Positions 31,099 through 32,672 of a DNA stretch of 32,672 nt are shown piece after piece. Every line of letters starts with the position of its first letter. Positions within the stretch are counted from its first letter, which is position 1. The notes beneath the pieces are model-generated. The model did not search any database and was not told where the DNA came from. It was given only the letters and a program-made list of their open reading frames with translations. The translations under genes and the position numbers were made by a program. The stretch covers positions 1-32,672 of the forward strand of contig JAOADF010000086.1 of NCBI GenBank assembly GCA_026417425.1, in the 5' to 3' direction. This DNA is from Dictyoglomaceae bacterium (GTDB lineage: Bacteria; Dictyoglomota; Dictyoglomia; Dictyoglomales; Dictyoglomaceae).

Positions 31099-32289
31099 AT
31101 GAAAAAGCTAAGTTTATTAGTTTTAATTTTTGTTTTGATAGTCTTTTCTTTTATCTCCGCTCAAGCCACAAAAATAACTATCTGGTGTTCTGAAAAGCAG
31201 GTAGATATCCTCCAGAGATTGGGAGAAGAATTCAAAGCGAAGTACGGCGTTGCTGTAGAAGTTCAATATGTAGAATTTGGATCTATAAAACCTAACTTTT
31301 TAACATCTGCTCCTTTAGGAAAAGGTGCGGACATTATTGTTGGTGCCCATGACTGGGTAGGCGAGTTAGTAGTTAATGGGTTATTGGAACCCATTCCTGA
31401 ATTCAAGGATATAAAACAATTTTATGAGACTGCATTAAAAGCCTTTTCCTATGGAGGAAAACTCTATGGTCTACCCTATGCTATGGAAGCCATAGCATTA
31501 ATTTATAATAAAGATTATGTTAAAACTCCACCAATGTCTATGGAAAGCTTGATTACTACTGCAAAGAAAATAAATACTGCTTACAAAGGAAAGGTAAAGG
31601 GATTTGTTACCAGCGCAGCAGAATTTTACTATGTAGTACCTGTTATTTTTGGCTATGGTGGATATGTATTTAAAGATACACCCACAGGACTTGATGTATC
31701 CGATATTGGATTGGCAACTCCAGGTGCTATAAAGGGTGTAAAATTATGGAAAAGATTAGTAGATGAAGGAATTTTAAGTCCTGGAGATAATTATCAAATC
31801 ATGGATTCTTTATTTAAAGAAGGAAAGGCAGCAATGATCATCAATGGTCCTTGGGCAGTAAAAGCCTATAAAGATGCAGGAGTAAATTATGGAGTAACAG
31901 TTATTCCCAATTTAGAGGCAAAGGTTCCTGCAAGACCTTTTGTAGGTGTCCAAGGATTTATGGTAAATGCCAAATCTCCTAATAAAGTTCTTGTTAGAGA
32001 ATTTCTTATAAGCTTTATTGCCACAAAGGATACTATGCATAAGATTTATCTTGCAGATCCAAGACTTCCTGCAAGAAAGGATGTCCTTACCCTTGTAAAA
32101 GATAATCCTGATATTGTTGGATTTACAAAGAGTGCTTCTAATGGAATTCCTATGCCCAATGTTCCAGAAATGGCTGCAGTTTGGGGCGCTATGAACGATG
32201 CTCTTAATTTAGTTGTAAATGGAAAAGCAACTCCTGAAGAAGCACTAAGTAATGCAGTAAAAACAATAAGAGCTCAAATTAAGAAGTAA
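31099..32289 (+). CDS. malE: Maltose/maltodextrin-type ABC transporter substrate-binding protein
   Basis: A 396-residue family 1 solute-binding protein for imported sugars, most like maltose/maltodextrin-binding proteins. A signal peptide (residues 1-23: Lys-Lys, a hydrophobic core, then SAQA before Thr-Lys) has no lipobox Cys, so cleavage by signal peptidase I is expected. Typical stretches are KITIWCSEKQ, GKGADIIVGAHDWVGEL, KLYGLPYAMEAIALIYNKD, LFKEGKAAMIINGPWAV and a C-terminal PEMAAVWGAMNDAL. GGAAAGGAGG supplies a strong ribosome site. A terminator hairpin and then malF follow. Its codons are visibly more G+C-rich in places, as is common for abundant proteins. Confidence 0.92.
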   Translation: MKKLSLLVLIFVLIVFSFISAQATKITIWCSEKQVDILQRLGEEFKAKYGVAVEVQYVEFGSIKPNFLTSAPLGKGADIIVGAHDWVGELVVNGLLEPIPEFKDIKQFYETALKAFSYGGKLYGLPYAMEAIALIYNKDYVKTPPMSMESLITTAKKINTAYKGKVKGFVTSAAEFYYVVPVIFGYGGYVFKDTPTGLDVSDIGLATPGAIKGVKLWKRLVDEGILSPGDNYQIMDSLFKEGKAAMIINGPWAVKAYKDAGVNYGVTVIPNLEAKVPARPFVGVQGFMVNAKSPNKVLVREFLISFIATKDTMHKIYLADPRLPARKDVLTLVKDNPDIVGFTKSASNGIPMPNVPEMAAVWGAMNDALNLVVNGKATPEEALSNAVKTIRAQIKK

Positions 32290-32304
32290 AATTTAAGAAA
32301 TAAG

Positions 32305-32339
32305 AGCCCAAGGGTTTATCCCTTGGGCTTTCAATTTTT
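32305..32339 (+). terminator. Intrinsic terminator/attenuator between malE and malF
   Basis: A 10-base stem AGCCCAAGGG (32305-32314), loop TTTAT, and CCCTTGGGCT (32320-32329), followed by TTCAATTTTT. It is the only strong intrinsic terminator in the window. Because malF begins 17 bases later in the same direction, it probably lets most transcripts end after malE and some read through, giving more binding protein than permease. Confidence 0.78.
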
Positions 32340-32355
32340 AGGAGGGAGAAGATAA

Positions 32356-32672
32356 GTGGTTAAAATATTAAAAATCTTTTTATGGTTCATATTAGCATTA
32401 TTAAATGCTATCTTTTTATTATTCGGGATTTACCTTATCCAAAATGCCTATTATGAACTGGGAATTGTTCTTCTTTCTGCCCTTCTACTTATAGATTTCT
32501 TTATTTTTAATCCTAAAGCTTATCCCTATAGATATACCATTCCTGCTCTTATTTTTTTATTTCTTCTTGTCCTCTATCCCATTTATTTTACTATTAAAAC
32601 TGCCTTTACTAATTTTGGAACGGGACATATCTTTACAAGAGAGGAAGCTATAGAAAGACTTCTTTATGATCC
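32356..32672 (+). CDS. malF: Maltodextrin ABC transporter permease MalF, N-terminal part (runs off the window)
   Basis: An open frame from a GTG at 32356 to the right edge gives 105 residues. AGGAGGG lies about 9 bases upstream, and no ATG stands at a suitable place, so GTG is the start. Three hydrophobic segments are visible (about 5-25, 30-50, 58-80), followed by YPIYFTIKTAFTNFGTGH and FTREEAIERLL, which matches the start of the periplasmic P2-type loop of MalF proteins. It would form the membrane channel with MalG and the MalK ATPase, none of which is in view. It follows malE after a terminator-like hairpin. Confidence 0.85.
   Translation, partial: MVKILKIFLWFILALLNAIFLLFGIYLIQNAYYELGIVLLSALLLIDFFIFNPKAYPYRYTIPALIFLFLLVLYPIYFTIKTAFTNFGTGHIFTREEAIERLLYD

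Noticed and set aside
1..32672. tRNA, rRNA, CRISPR arrays, insertion sequences or prophage
   Set aside because: In DNA this AT-rich, structured RNA genes would stand out as GC-rich blocks between genes. The gaps are short and AT-rich, no spaced repeats occur, and no transposase or integrase is encoded.

Overview
The window is AT-rich (roughly one third G+C by eye), densely packed bacterial DNA. Its proteins are rich in Lys, Glu and Ile. No tRNA, rRNA, CRISPR array, insertion sequence or phage gene is visible. The AT bias, thermophile-like composition, Thermotoga-like maltodextrin transport genes and archaeal-flavoured DNA repair genes suit a thermophilic bacterium of the Dictyoglomus type. 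That name is an inference from style and gene content, not from a search.

Layout. Bases 1-492 hold the 5' part of a DUF4914-type gene (minus). Bases 609-3345 (minus) are a probable operon: a GH18 glycosidase and two GNAT acetyltransferases, one of them Eis-like. A monoacylglycerol-lipase-like hydrolase (plus) converges on a DUF89 gene (minus). Threonine aldolase and two tandem Cys/His metal-binding proteins follow (plus). Bases 7122-12641 (minus) form a five-gene run: zinc alcohol dehydrogenase, cupin, MoxR ATPase, DUF58 protein and membrane transglutaminase. Next is an endonuclease Q homologue (plus), facing a sugar-phosphate isomerase / metallophosphoesterase / ParB-like run (minus, 13955-16394). 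OsmC, glutamyl-tRNA synthetase and a YaaC-like protein (plus) converge on a polyprenyl diphosphate synthase (minus).

Bases 20091-29587 (plus) are the centrepiece: a SIS-domain enzyme, DUF212 membrane protein, GT4 glycosyltransferase, then NurA, HerA, Mre11/SbcD and Rad50/SbcC in overlapping order. This is the archaeal end-resection set in a bacterial setting. The Rad50-like protein has no Cys-x-x-Cys zinc hook. Near its coiled-coil apex it carries a hydrophobic hairpin of about 37 residues, which suggests a membrane-tethered complex. GalU with a cupin (minus) follows, then the start of a maltodextrin ABC transporter locus (MalE, a terminator hairpin, partial MalF).

Two repair systems stand out: the NurA-HerA-Mre11-Rad50 operon, and an EndoQ homologue ending in a bacterial sliding-clamp peptide (QLSLF). 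Regulatory structure is compact. Divergent promoters share or abut their -35 boxes. Four minus-strand genes without a clear Shine-Dalgarno have a -10 box only 6-10 bases before the ATG, predicting leaderless or near-leaderless mRNAs. Convergent genes overlap at their 3' ends with no room for intrinsic terminators. No gene-free stretch exceeds 300 bases; the longest (30835-31098) is the promoter region of the MalE gene.
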